From Halomonas dongshanensis (GTDB lineage Bacteria > Pseudomonadota > Gammaproteobacteria > Pseudomonadales > Halomonadaceae): DNA of 64,000 nucleotides. Where the stretch lies: assembly GCF_024790395.1 (NCBI RefSeq), contig NZ_JAJISC010000001.1:1-64000 (forward strand), written 5' to 3'. A program made the position numbers and the translations under genes. Of this stretch, positions 26,652-36,235 are shown piece by piece. The notes under the pieces were generated by a model. The model ran no database searches. It saw only the letters and a list, made by a program, of their open reading frames with translations, and was not told the origin of the DNA. Position 1 is the first letter of the stretch; each line of letters starts with the position of its first letter.

Positions 26652-27733
26652 GCATCGAGAAGATGCGCCACGTGCGTCTCTAACGATAGATTCGCCTCGA
26701 CCCACTGCCGAGCATTAGCCCCCAAACGCCGACGCTCGGCAGCATCCTCGATGAGCGCTGCTAGCGCCGTTGCCCACGCAGCACAAGAGTCTGGATCAGC
26801 TAGCCGCCCTGTGTCCTCATGGATCACCTCTGGAATCGCGCCGCTATCGGCGCCGATGACCGCCGCCCCCGCCGCCATGGCTTCAATCACCGTGAGTCCG
26901 AAGGCCTCGTTACGCGAGGGAATACAGACGATGTCCAGAGCCCGAAGCAGTTGCGGCAGATCGCTGCGAAAACCGGTAAAGCTGACGCGCCCTTCGAGGC
27001 CAAGCTCCGCGACTCTTTTGTGCAACTGTGCCACGTAGGCCTCGTCACTTCCCTCCTCAGCTTTAAGCCCGCCAATGATGACCCCGTGCCACGACGGCTG
27101 CGGCGCCAGCTGGGCCAAAGCATCGAGCCAAACTTCGTGCCCTTTGCCCGGCGTCAGCCTGCCCGGCAGTGCAATCAGGCAACCCTCAGGCGGCAAGCCC
27201 AGATCGCTGCGTGTTAGCGGCGGAGCTTGAAAGGGCGCGGTATCGATACCTAGCCCCAGACAGAGAATACGCTCGGGGGGGAGCGGTAACGCCTTTAGGT
27301 TGCGCCGGTAGGTTGCTTGGCTGATAGCGAATACGCGCGTCACTTGCGCATAGGCAAAGCGATGATAGAGCCCCTTCTTGGGCCGGGTAACGCCCATGTG
27401 CTCGGTAAAGTAGAGCCGCAGCCGTGGCCGCAGCTGAGCCAACAGCGCGCCAATGCGCAAATCACTCGACTTGTGGCAGTGCAGCACTTCGATGGCATGC
27501 GAATCGATATAGGCAAGCAAGCGTCGAACAGCCAATAGCGCTCCCAGAGGGCTCTTTACCGTGAACACGTCGGCACCAGCGCGGCGAACACTCTCTGCCA
27601 CGCGCGAGCCGGACAGCGCCAGTGCATGGTTGACCGCTCCCTGACGCTGCAATTCAGGCATAATGCGGGCCGGGTACATCTCGAGCCCACCCCATCCTCG
27701 CGAGAGGCAGATCTGCATAATATGCTGGGTCAC
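26636..27733 (-). CDS. glycosyltransferase family 4
   Basis: 365-residue GT-B fold enzyme. It has an N-terminal LSRGWGGLEMYPARIMPEL, IEVLHCHKSSDLRIGALLA, LIALPGRLTPGKGHEVWLDAL starting the nucleotide-sugar domain, and the acidic EX7E motif region SRNEAFGLTVIEAMAAGAAV (about 275-294). It is expected to add a hexose to the LPS core or another glycan; donor and acceptor are unknown. The start is GTG at 27733 with GGGGA before it; an ATG 15 bp downstream has no ribosome-binding site. Convergent with kdkA. Confidence 0.82.
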   Translation of the reverse strand: MTQHIMQICLSRGWGGLEMYPARIMPELQRQGAVNHALALSGSRVAESVRRAGADVFTVKSPLGALLAVRRLLAYIDSHAIEVLHCHKSSDLRIGALLAQLRPRLRLYFTEHMGVTRPKKGLYHRFAYAQVTRVFAISQATYRRNLKALPLPPERILCLGLGIDTAPFQAPPLTRSDLGLPPEGCLIALPGRLTPGKGHEVWLDALAQLAPQPSWHGVIIGGLKAEEGSDEAYVAQLHKRVAELGLEGRVSFTGFRSDLPQLLRALDIVCIPSRNEAFGLTVIEAMAAGAAVIGADSGAIPEVIHEDTGRLADPDSCAAWATALAALIEDAAERRRLGANARQWVEANLSLETHVAHLLDAYRLA

Positions 27734-27807
27734 GAGTATCCCCTTTTTCGCTGCATTCGATTCGGTCGACTCGATGTGGATAGAGACACCGCTATTAAGG
27801 AGTGCCT

Positions 27808-28884
27808 ATGGGTCACCCGCCAAATGCCAAACGGCTGCTGGTCGTTCGCAACGACAAGCTCGGTGACTTCATGCTGGCGTGGCCAGCGCTGGCGACGTTG
27901 AAAAAAGCATCCGATGCCCTGCACGTGACCGTGCTGGTGCCCCGCTACACCGAGACCGTGGCGCGCGCCTGCCCCTGGGTCGACGAGGTGATCGTGGATC
28001 CAGGCAGCAGCGCCGACGCTCAAGCGCAAAAGGCTCTCTTGACACGCGTGAAAGCGGCGCGCTTCGATGCGCTACTGACGCTGTTTTCGACGCCGCGCAT
28101 CGGCTGGCTCGGCTGGCGTGCGGGCATCATTCTGCGCGCTGCTCCGGCGACCAAGTGGGCGCAGGTTTTCTACAACTTGCGCGTGCGTCAGCGCCGCTCG
28201 CGCTCGGAAAAACCCGAATACCGCTACAACGTCGAACTCGCCGAAGCGCTATTAGTGCGCTTGGGCATCGCCTTACCGGCGACACCTGCGGCCCCGCCTT
28301 TTTGGCCGCTGGACGATACCACTCGGCACGCCTCGCGTACACGCTTGGCCGCCGCACTGGAGGCGCCCACCGACGCTAACGCGGATACGATGCGTCTCGT
28401 GGTCGTTCATCCGGGCAGCGGCGGTTCGGCGGTCAATCTCGATCTTGACCAGTACGCCGCGCTGATTGCTCAGATCAGCCAGCAGCAAGCGCCCTCCTCG
28501 GCGCCGCTTGGTTGGCTTGTCAGCGCCGGGCCCGGTGAGACCGAAAACGCCACGGCGCTTCTAGCGCAGCTACATGAGCGCGGTATTCAAGCGGCTCTCT
28601 TTCCGCCTAGCGCCAGCGTAGTCGAATTCGCCACGCTGCTGGCGGGGGCCGACCTGATGATCGCCGGTTCCACCGGCCCTCTTCACGTGGCCGGATGCTT
28701 GAACATCGCTACGGCGGGTTTCTACCCAGCGCGCCGCTCGGCCACGCCGCTGCGCTGGCAGACCTGCAACGCAGCGAGCCGTCGCCTGGCGTTCAGCCCA
28801 CCCACCACCGCCGACGAGCGCGACATGCGAGCCATCGACCTCGACGCCGCAGCGCAGGCGATCTCAGCGCTGCTCGGGCGCTGA
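27808..28884 (+). CDS. glycosyltransferase family 9 (heptosyltransferase-like), second copy
   Basis: 358-residue GT9 protein with [23 protein letters not shown] at the N-terminus (starting about residue 9), [22 protein letters not shown], and [20 protein letters not shown] near residue 290. It is distinct from the GT9 gene at 24734-25897 and from waaF at 35213. The ATG at 27808 is chosen because AAGGAG (27797-27802) is 5 nt upstream; a GTG at 27802 overlaps that site. The 3' end overlaps the convergent waaE-like gene by 21 bp. Confidence 0.82.
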   Translation: MGHPPNAKRLLVVRNDKLGDFMLAWPALATLKKASDALHVTVLVPRYTETVARACPWVDEVIVDPGSSADAQAQKALLTRVKAARFDALLTLFSTPRIGWLGWRAGIILRAAPATKWAQVFYNLRVRQRRSRSEKPEYRYNVELAEALLVRLGIALPATPAAPPFWPLDDTTRHASRTRLAAALEAPTDANADTMRLVVVHPGSGGSAVNLDLDQYAALIAQISQQQAPSSAPLGWLVSAGPGETENATALLAQLHERGIQAALFPPSASVVEFATLLAGADLMIAGSTGPLHVAGCLNIATAGFYPARRSATPLRWQTCNAASRRLAFSPPTTADERDMRAIDLDAAAQAISALLGR

Positions 28885-29634
28885 GGTGCGGGTGCGGGTG
28901 CGCACCCACAAATCGGCGTACTTGCAAAACGTCGAGTGCGCCGAGAGCAGCGCTAGCAAAAGCCCCTGACGGCCATCGAGAAACCCCGCTTTGAGCAGGT
29001 ACATCTTGAGAAAGCAGGCAATGCCGTGGGTAATACCACGGCCGAGGGAGCCGCGCTTGCCTTGGGCCGCGCGCTGCTCGGCCCAGGCATCGGCGTAGTG
29101 CGCCGACTTCTCAAGGTAGTGGCGTAAGTCGCGGTAGGTGTAGTGTTCGAGATCACCGGCCAAGGGCGTTACGCTCAACCCTTCGGGTACGATGAGTTTT
29201 TCGTGTACCAATGCGGCGTTGTAGGAGGCCTGGCCGCGCGGATAAAGACGCAAGACGCGATCGGGATACCAGCCCGAATGGCGAATGAAACGCCCGAAGC
29301 ACCAAGAGAGACGGCTAATACTGTAGACCGCAGGCGGCGCCTTGATCGCGGCCAGGATGCTCTCCTTAAGCGCAGGCGTAACGCGCTCGTCGGCATCGAC
29401 CATCAAGATCCAATCGTTAGATGCCAGGGCTTCGGCCCGCTGGCGCTGCACGCCAAAGCCCTGCCAATCGGCGTTGACGCTAACCTTGGCGCCAAACTCG
29501 GCGGCGATCGCGCAGGTTGCATCTTGGCTGCCGCTATCCAGCACGACGATCTCGTCGGCCCAGGTCAGCGTCTCCAGGCACTGGCGCAGGTGCTGCGCTT
29601 CGTTCTTGACGATCAAAACGGCTGAAATCGGCAC
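28864..29634 (-). CDS. glycosyltransferase family 2, LPS core type (WaaE/KdtX-like)
   Basis: 256-residue GT2 enzyme of the WaaE/KdtX group, which usually adds a beta-glucose to the inner core heptose. It has [53 protein letters not shown] with the DXD-like metal site, [21 protein letters not shown] (positions about 120-140) and HEKLIVPEG. The start is GTG at 29634 with GGGAG four bases before it. It faces the GT9 gene and shares 21 bp with it. Confidence 0.86.
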   Translation of the reverse strand: MPISAVLIVKNEAQHLRQCLETLTWADEIVVLDSGSQDATCAIAAEFGAKVSVNADWQGFGVQRQRAEALASNDWILMVDADERVTPALKESILAAIKAPPAVYSISRLSWCFGRFIRHSGWYPDRVLRLYPRGQASYNAALVHEKLIVPEGLSVTPLAGDLEHYTYRDLRHYLEKSAHYADAWAEQRAAQGKRGSLGRGITHGIACFLKMYLLKAGFLDGRQGLLLALLSAHSTFCKYADLWVRTRTRTSAPEQR

Positions 29635-29775
29635 GGTGCTCCCTTTATCTCGCGAGGGCAGTGAAGTAGTAGAGTGAGCCTCATCCTAGCATGCAAATCC
29701 CCGGCACTTGTTCTTTCCGCGGTGCGGGGTTTGGTAAGCTAATGGATTCTCTCGGCCTGTCGGAAGGAACCCAGC

Positions 29776-31422
29776 ATGTCCGCGCGTTTTTTTACCTCTC
29801 TTTTTCCCTGGCTTCCTCTGGGCGTGATGGGCTTAAGTCTTGGTTATGCCTTCACCGTGCTGACGCGCTTTCCCTGGTGGACGCTGTTCATCGTGGCGCT
29901 GGCGTGGATGGCACTCGGTGCCGCTTTGCGTTGGGGGCGGCCGCGTAACGCTCGCTATCGGCGGGTGTGGCCGTGGTCGCTGCTGCCGCTAAGCCTAATG
30001 GGCGTCTACGTCTATCTGGCCGACAGCTTCGGTATCGTCGACCTTGCCGCCATCTTCTTTCACCTTCAGGCGGGCATTGCCGAGCACGGTGGCGCCGAGA
30101 AAATGGTCACGGCCGTTCTCTATACCCTTACCATGCTCGGCATACTCGCTTCGGTGACCTGGATCGCGCGGCACGATCAGCGCTGGCGGCTGGGTGATCG
30201 CTTTTTCGCTATTGCCCTGCTTGCGGGTAACCCGCTGCTTTTTGGTCTCGGCCAGCGCAGCGCAGCGATCATCACCGATGACGGCGGCTGGCTCGACCGG
30301 CGCTACGTCGCTCCGCCGGATAGCGAGCTGCGTAACGCCCCCAACCTGGTACTGCTCTATCTCGAAAGCCTCGAGCGTACCTACGGCGACGAGCAGTTCG
30401 GCGGCGTCTACGACGATCTCGATGCCCTGGGCGAGCGTGGGATCGTCTTCGAAGGCGTGAAGCAGATCGACAATACCGGCTGGACCATGGCGGGAATGAT
30501 CGCAAGCCAGTGTGGCGTGCCCTTGATGCCCGCAGGACTCATGCACGACACCCAGTTCGAACCGCTCTCCGAGGTGGTGCCAGGGGTCGACTGCCTGGGC
30601 GATCTGCTGGCGGCGCAAGGCTATCGCCTCTCCTACCTTGGCGGTGCCAGCACCCAGTTTGCCGGTAAAGGGATTTTTTACCGCGGTCACGGTTTCGATA
30701 GCGTGAAAGGCCGCGACGAGTTCGAACCGATGCTCGACGACCCCGAGTACGTCAACAGTTGGGGCATCAACGACGACACGCTCTACGATTTCACGCTCGA
30801 TGAGATTCGGCGTTTGAACGACGAGGACGATGGCCCCTGGGTAGTGGCCAACATCAACCTGGCGGGCCACTCTCCCCACGGCTTTCCCTCACAGACCTGC
30901 ATGGACGAGCAGGGCCTGTTCGACGGTCAGGACATTCTCTATTCGGTGCGCTGCTCGGCCTGGGAGGCACGTCGCTTCGTCGAGCGCCTCGACGACGAGG
31001 GCCTGCTCGACAACACCATCGTGGTGCTGCTCAGCGATCATTTGACCATGCGCGTACCGGTGTGGGACCAGTTGACCCAGCTCGAGCGCGAAAACACCTT
31101 CATCATGCTGGGCGACCGCTTTGCCCCTGGGCGTATTCAGCGCGAGGCCAGCATGGTCGATGTTTTCCCCACCCTGCTCGAGGCGCTCGGCTTTAAGCTC
31201 GACGAGCACCGCGCTGGGCTTGGTGCATCGCTGTTCGGTGAGCGTCAAACGCTGATCGAGGCGCATGGCCTGCCCATGGTCAACGAGCGCCTGCGCGAAG
31301 AGACGGCGCTCCAGCACCGCCTATGGGAGGGCGTGGCGCCGCGTCGGCGCAGCGAAGCCACGCCCCATGAGCAGGTCAACGAGATCATCGGTGATACCCA
31401 GGCCGATGCCGCTACGCCCTAA
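29776..31422 (+). CDS. OpgB/MdoB-like phosphoglycerol transferase (alkaline-phosphatase superfamily)
   Basis: 548 residues: four or five N-terminal membrane helices (to about residue 165) and a large periplasmic sulfatase-fold domain. Family signatures of phosphoglycerol transferase I are clear: LYLESLERTYGDEQFGG, NTGWTMAGMIASQCGVPL with the likely nucleophile Thr, CLGDLLAAQGY, FAGKGIFYRGHGF and VVLLSDHLTM with metal ligands. It probably transfers phosphoglycerol from phosphatidylglycerol to periplasmic glucans or a related envelope glycan. GGAAGGAA precedes the ATG. It sits between LPS genes; an LPS-modifying role is an alternative. Confidence 0.8.
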   Translation: MSARFFTSLFPWLPLGVMGLSLGYAFTVLTRFPWWTLFIVALAWMALGAALRWGRPRNARYRRVWPWSLLPLSLMGVYVYLADSFGIVDLAAIFFHLQAGIAEHGGAEKMVTAVLYTLTMLGILASVTWIARHDQRWRLGDRFFAIALLAGNPLLFGLGQRSAAIITDDGGWLDRRYVAPPDSELRNAPNLVLLYLESLERTYGDEQFGGVYDDLDALGERGIVFEGVKQIDNTGWTMAGMIASQCGVPLMPAGLMHDTQFEPLSEVVPGVDCLGDLLAAQGYRLSYLGGASTQFAGKGIFYRGHGFDSVKGRDEFEPMLDDPEYVNSWGINDDTLYDFTLDEIRRLNDEDDGPWVVANINLAGHSPHGFPSQTCMDEQGLFDGQDILYSVRCSAWEARRFVERLDDEGLLDNTIVVLLSDHLTMRVPVWDQLTQLERENTFIMLGDRFAPGRIQREASMVDVFPTLLEALGFKLDEHRAGLGASLFGERQTLIEAHGLPMVNERLREETALQHRLWEGVAPRRRSEATPHEQVNEIIGDTQADAATP

Positions 31423-31440
31423 TACGAGGCTTACCTTACG

Positions 31441-32886
31441 ATGATGCTCGACCCCACCTGGACGGCGCTGTGGTTACTGCTCTGTGCCGCGCTTTTTGCG
31501 ATTCCTGGCCTGGTCTACGCCCGGCGGCGCCAGGGCGGCCTGGATGACTATATCTCGGCGCGCAACAGCCAGAGCACCCAAGCAACGACCCTGACCCTGG
31601 TCGCCACCACGCTGGGCACCTGGATTCTCTTCGGCCCGGCTCAGGCCGCTACCTGGGGTGGCATTGGCGCAGTGCTAGGTTACGCGCTGGGCTCCATGGT
31701 ACCGCGCTTGGTGATGATTCCCCTGGGGCGGCGCATGCGCGAGCTGATTCCCGAAGGGCACGGTCTCACCGAGTTCGTGATCCATCGCTACGGGCGAACC
31801 ATGTACGCCTTTACGCTCACCATCATGCTGTTTTATCTGTTCATTTCCCTGGCGGCGGGGGTAACCGCAATCGCCCATATGGTGACGCTGCTGGCGCCGA
31901 TTCCGCTCTGGCTCACCGCCAGCGTAGTGATGATCGCGACGTTGCTTTACACCTTCTACGGCGGCCTGCGCACCACCATCTTCACCGACAAGGTCCAGAT
32001 GCTGGTGATTTTGCCGTTGCTGGTGCTGCTATTGGTGTTCGGCTGGCAGGCCGCTGGCGGCGCGGCGCCAACGCTTGAGGGCTTGAAAGCGCGCGCGCCA
32101 GAGCTGCTGGATATCACCGACCCAGTAGGTCTACGCGCGGGCCTGACCTTTTTCATCGCGGTGATGTTGACCGGCTTGTTCTACCAGGGCACTTGGCAGC
32201 GCATCTACGCGGCCCGAGACAACAAGGTGCTGCGGCGCAGCTTTTGGATCGCGGGCGTTTTCAACTTCCCGGTAATCGTGCTGATGGGGCTGTTCGGTCT
32301 GGCCTTCGTGGGCCTGGGGCTGGAGGGGGAGAGCTCAGTGGCACTATTTAGCGTGCTGCTCTCCAAGGTGCCGCTATGGTTCGCTCTGGCCTTGATTCCG
32401 CTTGGCTTGGCGCTGGTGATGAGCAGCGCCGACACCACCATCAACGCTACCTCCAGCATCATCGCGGTCGACATGCACCGCCTGCTGCCCCAGGCAAGCG
32501 AGGCCACCCTGATGCAGCTAGCGCGCTGGCTGATCGTCGTTGCAGCGGTTCCGGTGACCTGGGTAGCCGCCCAGGGTTACAGCGTGCTCTACCTGTTTCT
32601 GCTCGCCGATCTGCTGTGCTCGGCGGCGGCTTTCCCGGTCTTCTTCGGCCTATTTAACCGCCGCTACGATGGCCGTAACGCCGTCATCAGTACGGCGGCG
32701 GGGCTTATCGCGGGGCTTTTGCTATTCCCATCACCAAGCGGCAGCACCGCGACCCTGTTGGAATCCTTCCTGCTGGCCGCCTGTGTCCCGGTGGTGGTTT
32801 CGCTGGTGCTGATGAAGCTTCTGCCCTCGCGCCAAGCCTACGACTTCACTCGCCTTGAAAGCTTGGTTCGCCGCTTTGGTAGCTAA
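31441..32886 (+). CDS. sodium:solute symporter family transporter (second copy)
   Basis: 481-residue membrane protein with about 13 helices of the SSS family: GLDDYISARNSQSTQATTL near the N-terminus, GWQAAGG loop, GTWQRIYAARDNKVLRRSFW after the seventh helix and VMSSADTTINATSSIIAVD (about residues 322-340) forming the Na+ site. It differs clearly from the symporter at 4801. It starts 18 bp after the OpgB-like gene, so the two are probably co-transcribed. Substrate unknown; its convergent neighbours are under a TPP riboswitch, which is suggestive only. Confidence 0.85.
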   Translation: MMLDPTWTALWLLLCAALFAIPGLVYARRRQGGLDDYISARNSQSTQATTLTLVATTLGTWILFGPAQAATWGGIGAVLGYALGSMVPRLVMIPLGRRMRELIPEGHGLTEFVIHRYGRTMYAFTLTIMLFYLFISLAAGVTAIAHMVTLLAPIPLWLTASVVMIATLLYTFYGGLRTTIFTDKVQMLVILPLLVLLLVFGWQAAGGAAPTLEGLKARAPELLDITDPVGLRAGLTFFIAVMLTGLFYQGTWQRIYAARDNKVLRRSFWIAGVFNFPVIVLMGLFGLAFVGLGLEGESSVALFSVLLSKVPLWFALALIPLGLALVMSSADTTINATSSIIAVDMHRLLPQASEATLMQLARWLIVVAAVPVTWVAAQGYSVLYLFLLADLLCSAAAFPVFFGLFNRRYDGRNAVISTAAGLIAGLLLFPSPSGSTATLLESFLLAACVPVVVSLVLMKLLPSRQAYDFTRLESLVRRFGS

Positions 32887-32923
32887 CGCGGTCGCCACTC
32901 TTCTTAACGCCATCGGCTTGTCA

Positions 32924-34216
32924 TCACGAGCATCTGGGGCGCGTTAGCCCCAGATGCTCGCGCAGGGTGCTGCCTGCGTACTCCCGGCGAAACAGCCCGC
33001 GCCGCTGTAGCTCGGGTACGAGCTGCTCGACCACGTCCTCGAAGCTGCCGGGAAGCGATGGCGGCATGAGGTTAAAGCCGTCTGCGCCGCCCTGCTCGAC
33101 CCAGCGCTGCATCTCGTCGGCGATGCGCTCGGGCGTGCCCACCAGCGTACAATGGCCCCCGCCTGCGGCGAGCCTGCCCAGTAGCTGGCGAAGCGTTGGC
33201 CGTTCGCGTTCGATGATGCGCAAGATGTTAGCGTAGCGCCCCTTGGGGCCAGTAAAGGCATCCAGCGGGGGTAAATCGGGCACCGGCGCGTCGAGCGCCC
33301 AGTCGCTGACGTCCTGACCGATGAACTGACTGAGCTGGCGTCGCGAGCTCTCCACCGGTAAGAGTTCATCGAGCTCCCGCTGCTTGCGCCGAGCCTCCTC
33401 TTCGGTCGAGCCTACGTAGGTCACAAGCCCCGGCATGATCGCCACCTTGGGCCTACCCGCCGCCTTCACCCGCGCCTGTATATCGCCGTAATAGGCTTGG
33501 GCGGCAGGCAGATCATAGGCCACGGCGTAAATGGCTTCGGCGTAGCGCGCGGCCAGGTCGCGCCCCGGCTCCGAGGCACCGGCCTGAAACATCACCGGGT
33601 GGCCCTGGGGCGAGCGCGGCACCGTCAGCGGGCCCTCCACCCCAAAGTGCGCCCCGCGATGCTGGATGGGGCGAACGCCCTGGGCGCATGCGTAGTCGCC
33701 CTGACGGTCGCGTAGTAAGGCGTTATCGCTCCAGGAGTCCCACAGCGCCAGCACCGCGTTGGCGAACTCCTCCGCTCGGGCGTAGCGTTCGGCGTGGCTT
33801 GGCATGGCCTCTAGGCCGTGGTTGCGCGCCTCGGCATCGAACATCGAGGTCACCAGATTCCACCCCATACGCCCGCCAGAGATATGGTCTAGCGAGGCTA
33901 GCAGACGGGCGGCATGAAACGGCGTGTAGAACGTGCTGGAGACGGTCGCGATCAAGCCGATGTGCTCGGTGGCGCGCGCCATGGCGGCCAGCATCGTCAG
34001 CGGCTCCAGGGTCCACAGCGGGCCGTCGGCGACGTTACCCGCCGCGTGGCCATCGGCGAAGAACACCGCATCGAAGCAGCCCCGCTCGGCGAGCCTTGCC
34101 AGCTCCTCGTAGTAGCGGATATCGGCTAGGCGCTCGACGCTTGAGTGCGGATGCCGCCAGGCCGCCTTATGGTGGCCGCAGCCCAAGATGAACAGGTTGA
34201 GATGCATCGAGATCAT
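32924..34216 (-). CDS. LLM-class FMN-dependent monooxygenase (NtaA/SnaA/DszA type)
   Basis: 430 residues of the bacterial luciferase-like fold. Members use FMNH2 from a partner reductase to oxidise C-S or C-N compounds. Seen: LGCGHHKAAWRHP, FFADGHAAGN, LEPLTMLAAMARATEHIGLIATVSSTFYTPF (family block, residues about 68-98), GGRMGWNLVTS, VMFQAGASEPGRDLAARYAEAI and a C-terminal PSLPGSFEDVVEQLVPELQRRG. The start overlaps the SDR stop by 1 nt (TGATG); an ATG 9 bp later is an alternative. The pair lies behind a TPP riboswitch, so it is probably repressed when thiamine is plentiful. No flavin reductase is adjacent. Confidence 0.85.
   Translation of the reverse strand: MISMHLNLFILGCGHHKAAWRHPHSSVERLADIRYYEELARLAERGCFDAVFFADGHAAGNVADGPLWTLEPLTMLAAMARATEHIGLIATVSSTFYTPFHAARLLASLDHISGGRMGWNLVTSMFDAEARNHGLEAMPSHAERYARAEEFANAVLALWDSWSDNALLRDRQGDYACAQGVRPIQHRGAHFGVEGPLTVPRSPQGHPVMFQAGASEPGRDLAARYAEAIYAVAYDLPAAQAYYGDIQARVKAAGRPKVAIMPGLVTYVGSTEEEARRKQRELDELLPVESSRRQLSQFIGQDVSDWALDAPVPDLPPLDAFTGPKGRYANILRIIERERPTLRQLLGRLAAGGGHCTLVGTPERIADEMQRWVEQGGADGFNLMPPSLPGSFEDVVEQLVPELQRRGLFRREYAGSTLREHLGLTRPRCS
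32927..32960. other. 14-bp perfect hairpin at the end of the LLM monooxygenase gene
   Basis: Inverted repeat CGAGCATCTGGGGC / GCCCCAGATGCTCG with a 6-nt loop, lying in the last dozen codons of the monooxygenase gene and up to its stop. No U tract follows, so it may block 3'-end decay or act as a Rho-independent stop of unusual form between the convergent SSS and monooxygenase genes. Confidence 0.65.
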
Positions 34217-35025
34217 CAGCCCTTCACCAAGCCGCCGTCGACCACCAAGTTTTGGCCGGTGATCGCCCGGGCCCAGGGCGAAGCGAACAGCAGCGCTGCG
34301 TCAGCGAACTCCTCCGGCGTGGTCACACGGCGCAGCGGCGTACTCGCGGCGATCAGCTCGAACACCGCCTCGGGCGTTGCGCGCGAGGCGTCGGTGGTGC
34401 GTAAAAGCCCTCCCGAGATCATGTTGACGGTGATGTTGTCGGGACCCAAGTCGTGCGCCAGCGTGCGCGTCAGCGAGAGCAGCGCGGCCTTGGCAGCGGT
34501 GTAGTCGTGGTACGGCACCACCGGATTCTGGAACAGGTTGGTGCCGACGTTGACGATGCGGCCAAAGCCAACCTCGCGCATACCCGCCAGCGCCGCCTGT
34601 ACGGTATTCAGCGCACCGCGGGCCACGCCTTGCAGTTGATGGTCGAAGTGCGCCCAGGTCAGCTCATCGGGCCCGGGGCGGGCGTCGCCATCGAAGGCGA
34701 AATCCGGCAGCGCATTATTGATCAGCGTCGTGACCGGGCCACCGAAGTGCTCGCGGGCGCGCGCCATCATGGCGTCTACCGCCGCACGGTCACAAACGTC
34801 GGCAGCCACCGCCAAGGCACGCTCGGGGTAGTCAGCCACCAACGCCTTGGCGCCCTCTTCGCTGCGGCGATAGTTGACCACTACCCGCGCGCCCTGTTCG
34901 AGGAAGCTTCGCGCCAGATGCGTGCCGAGGCCGCGTCCGGCGCCGGTGACGAGAACCAGTTGGTGTGAAAGCGGCAGCGCTGACGTATGCGTGCACGCTG
35001 TGGAAGAAGCAGTAGAAAGGGCCAT
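34216..35025 (-). CDS. short-chain dehydrogenase/reductase (SDR)
   Basis: 269-residue classical SDR, annotated in relatives as 3-oxoacyl-ACP-reductase-like. It has the NAD(P) motif TGAGRGLGTHLARSF (about 28-42), NNA in the NALPDF segment, catalytic Tyr-Lys in YHDYTAAKAALLSLTRTLA and PDNITVNMISGGLL. The start is the ATG at 35025 with AAGGA 7 nt upstream; a TTG 6 bp earlier is less likely. It is the first gene of a TPP-riboswitch operon with the LLM monooxygenase. Substrate unknown. Confidence 0.86.
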   Translation of the reverse strand: MALSTASSTACTHTSALPLSHQLVLVTGAGRGLGTHLARSFLEQGARVVVNYRRSEEGAKALVADYPERALAVAADVCDRAAVDAMMARAREHFGGPVTTLINNALPDFAFDGDARPGPDELTWAHFDHQLQGVARGALNTVQAALAGMREVGFGRIVNVGTNLFQNPVVPYHDYTAAKAALLSLTRTLAHDLGPDNITVNMISGGLLRTTDASRATPEAVFELIAASTPLRRVTTPEEFADAALLFASPWARAITGQNLVVDGGLVKG

Positions 35026-35037
35026 CGGCAATTCCTT

Positions 35038-35073
35038 GGTCGAGGCGAAGAACGCACGGCGCTCGCCTCGACC
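35038..35073 (-). promoter_or_regulatory. 11-bp hairpin before the SDR ribosome-binding site
   Basis: Minus strand GGTCGAGGCGA / TCGCCTCGACC with a 14-nt loop, the 3' arm ending next to AAGGA of the SDR gene. It lies between the TPP aptamer and the start codon and is the natural candidate for the expression platform. There is no U tract, so control would be at translation rather than termination. Confidence 0.55.
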
Positions 35074-35084
35074 GACGACCGCAC

Positions 35085-35167
35085 TGACATCCCTTCGCCG
35101 GTATGAACTGGATCAGGTTCGACGGGTATTTTCTCAGCCCCACTACGTAGCGGGACACCCCGTGTCA
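35085..35167 (-). promoter_or_regulatory. TPP riboswitch (THI element)
   Basis: The minus strand carries the thi-box: TGACACGGGGTGTCCCGC, then GGGGCTGAGAAAATACCC (pyrimidine-sensing core), GAACCTGATCCAGTTCATACC and CGAAGGGATGTCA, with TGACA/TGTCA closing P1. This is an almost consensus thiamine-pyrophosphate aptamer. It lies 60 nt before the SDR-monooxygenase pair, not before any known thiamine synthesis gene. Confidence 0.95.
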
Positions 35168-35177
35168 TGCGCCCTCG

Positions 35178-35206
35178 ACATTAGCCCATCGGCGCCAGGC
35201 GGACAA
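35178..35206 (-). promoter_or_regulatory. promoter of the TPP-riboswitch operon
   Basis: Minus strand: -35 TTGTCC (35201-35206), 17-bp spacer, -10 TAATGT (35178-35183). The expected start of transcription falls just before the aptamer, so the operon is separately transcribed from waaF, which ends at 35213 on the same strand. Confidence 0.65.
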
Positions 35207-35212
35207 GCTACT

Positions 35213-36235
35213 TCAGGCGGGTGCGTCGGCAATAATCGAGCGCTGAATCCCCTCGACGCTCATCTGCTTCAAGCAGTTGGTGTGGCCCAGCGGGCACTGC
35301 CGCTTGAAGCAGGGCGAGCAGTCGAGGGCCAGATAGTGAACGCTTGCCTGCGCGGTGAGCGGCGGCGTATAGGCGGGCGACGAGGAGCCATAAATCGCTT
35401 GGATACGCACGCCAACGGCCGCCGCAACGTGCATGAGCCCCGAGTCGTTGGTCACCACCTGCTGGCAGTCGGCCAAGAGATCGACCGCATCGGCGAGCGC
35501 TGTTTCGCCGCACAGGTTGTGCGCATGGGCGAGCCCGTCGACGATGGCATCGCCCGCCGCGCGGTCCTTGGGCCCGCCCAGCACGCGTACGGCGTAGCCC
35601 GCCTCGATGAGCTGGCGCGCCAAGGCGTGGAAATGTGCAATCGGCCACTGTTTGGCCGGGCCGTACTCCGCCCCCGGCATCATGCCGATCGCCAAGCGCG
35701 AGGAGAGCCCAAATTTGAGCCGCAGTGCCAGCAGATTATCCAGATCGACCCGCAGGCGCGGCCTGGGAATGGCAAAATCGCCGCGCTCAGCCTCCACAAG
35801 CGGTAGGCCAAGCGAGACGAAGCGTTTTACCGTTTGATCCAGCACGCGCTTGTCGAGCTTGCGTCGCTCGGTCAAAAGCCCGTAGCGCTGCTCGCCCAGA
35901 AACCCCACCCGCTGCGGAATACGCGCCATGAAGGGTATCAGCGCCGATTTCCACGAACGCGGCAGCACGATGGCGCGCGAGAAACGCCCCTTGAGCCCAC
36001 TCGCCAGCGCCCGCCGCGCGCGCAGGCCAAACTCACCGTGGCCGACGCCGAGCGAAACCACTTCGTCGACCTCGGGCATACGCTCGAGAATCGGCTTCGA
36101 CCAACCGGGCGCGACCACGGCGATGGCTGCGTCCGGATGGCGCTGTTTGAGCGTCATGAACAGGCTCTGCGCCATCACCATGTCGCCCACCCAGGAGGGG
36201 CCGACAACCAGAAGCCGTTCGGCTTGATCAGCCAT
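35213..36235 (-). CDS. waaF: ADP-heptose:LPS heptosyltransferase II
   Basis: GT9 enzyme adding the second heptose of the LPS inner core. The 340-residue product has [19 protein letters not shown] at the N-terminus, [44 protein letters not shown] (about 193-214), LGGPKDR and [15 protein letters not shown], all WaaF-specific. It overlaps the hldD stop by 8 bp, forming an hldD-waaF operon. The C-terminal [17 protein letters not shown] is a Cys cluster common in this group. Confidence 0.94.
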   Translation of the reverse strand: MADQAERLLVVGPSWVGDMVMAQSLFMTLKQRHPDAAIAVVAPGWSKPILERMPEVDEVVSLGVGHGEFGLRARRALASGLKGRFSRAIVLPRSWKSALIPFMARIPQRVGFLGEQRYGLLTERRKLDKRVLDQTVKRFVSLGLPLVEAERGDFAIPRPRLRVDLDNLLALRLKFGLSSRLAIGMMPGAEYGPAKQWPIAHFHALARQLIEAGYAVRVLGGPKDRAAGDAIVDGLAHAHNLCGETALADAVDLLADCQQVVTNDSGLMHVAAAVGVRIQAIYGSSSPAYTPPLTAQASVHYLALDCSPCFKRQCPLGHTNCLKQMSVEGIQRSIIADAPA

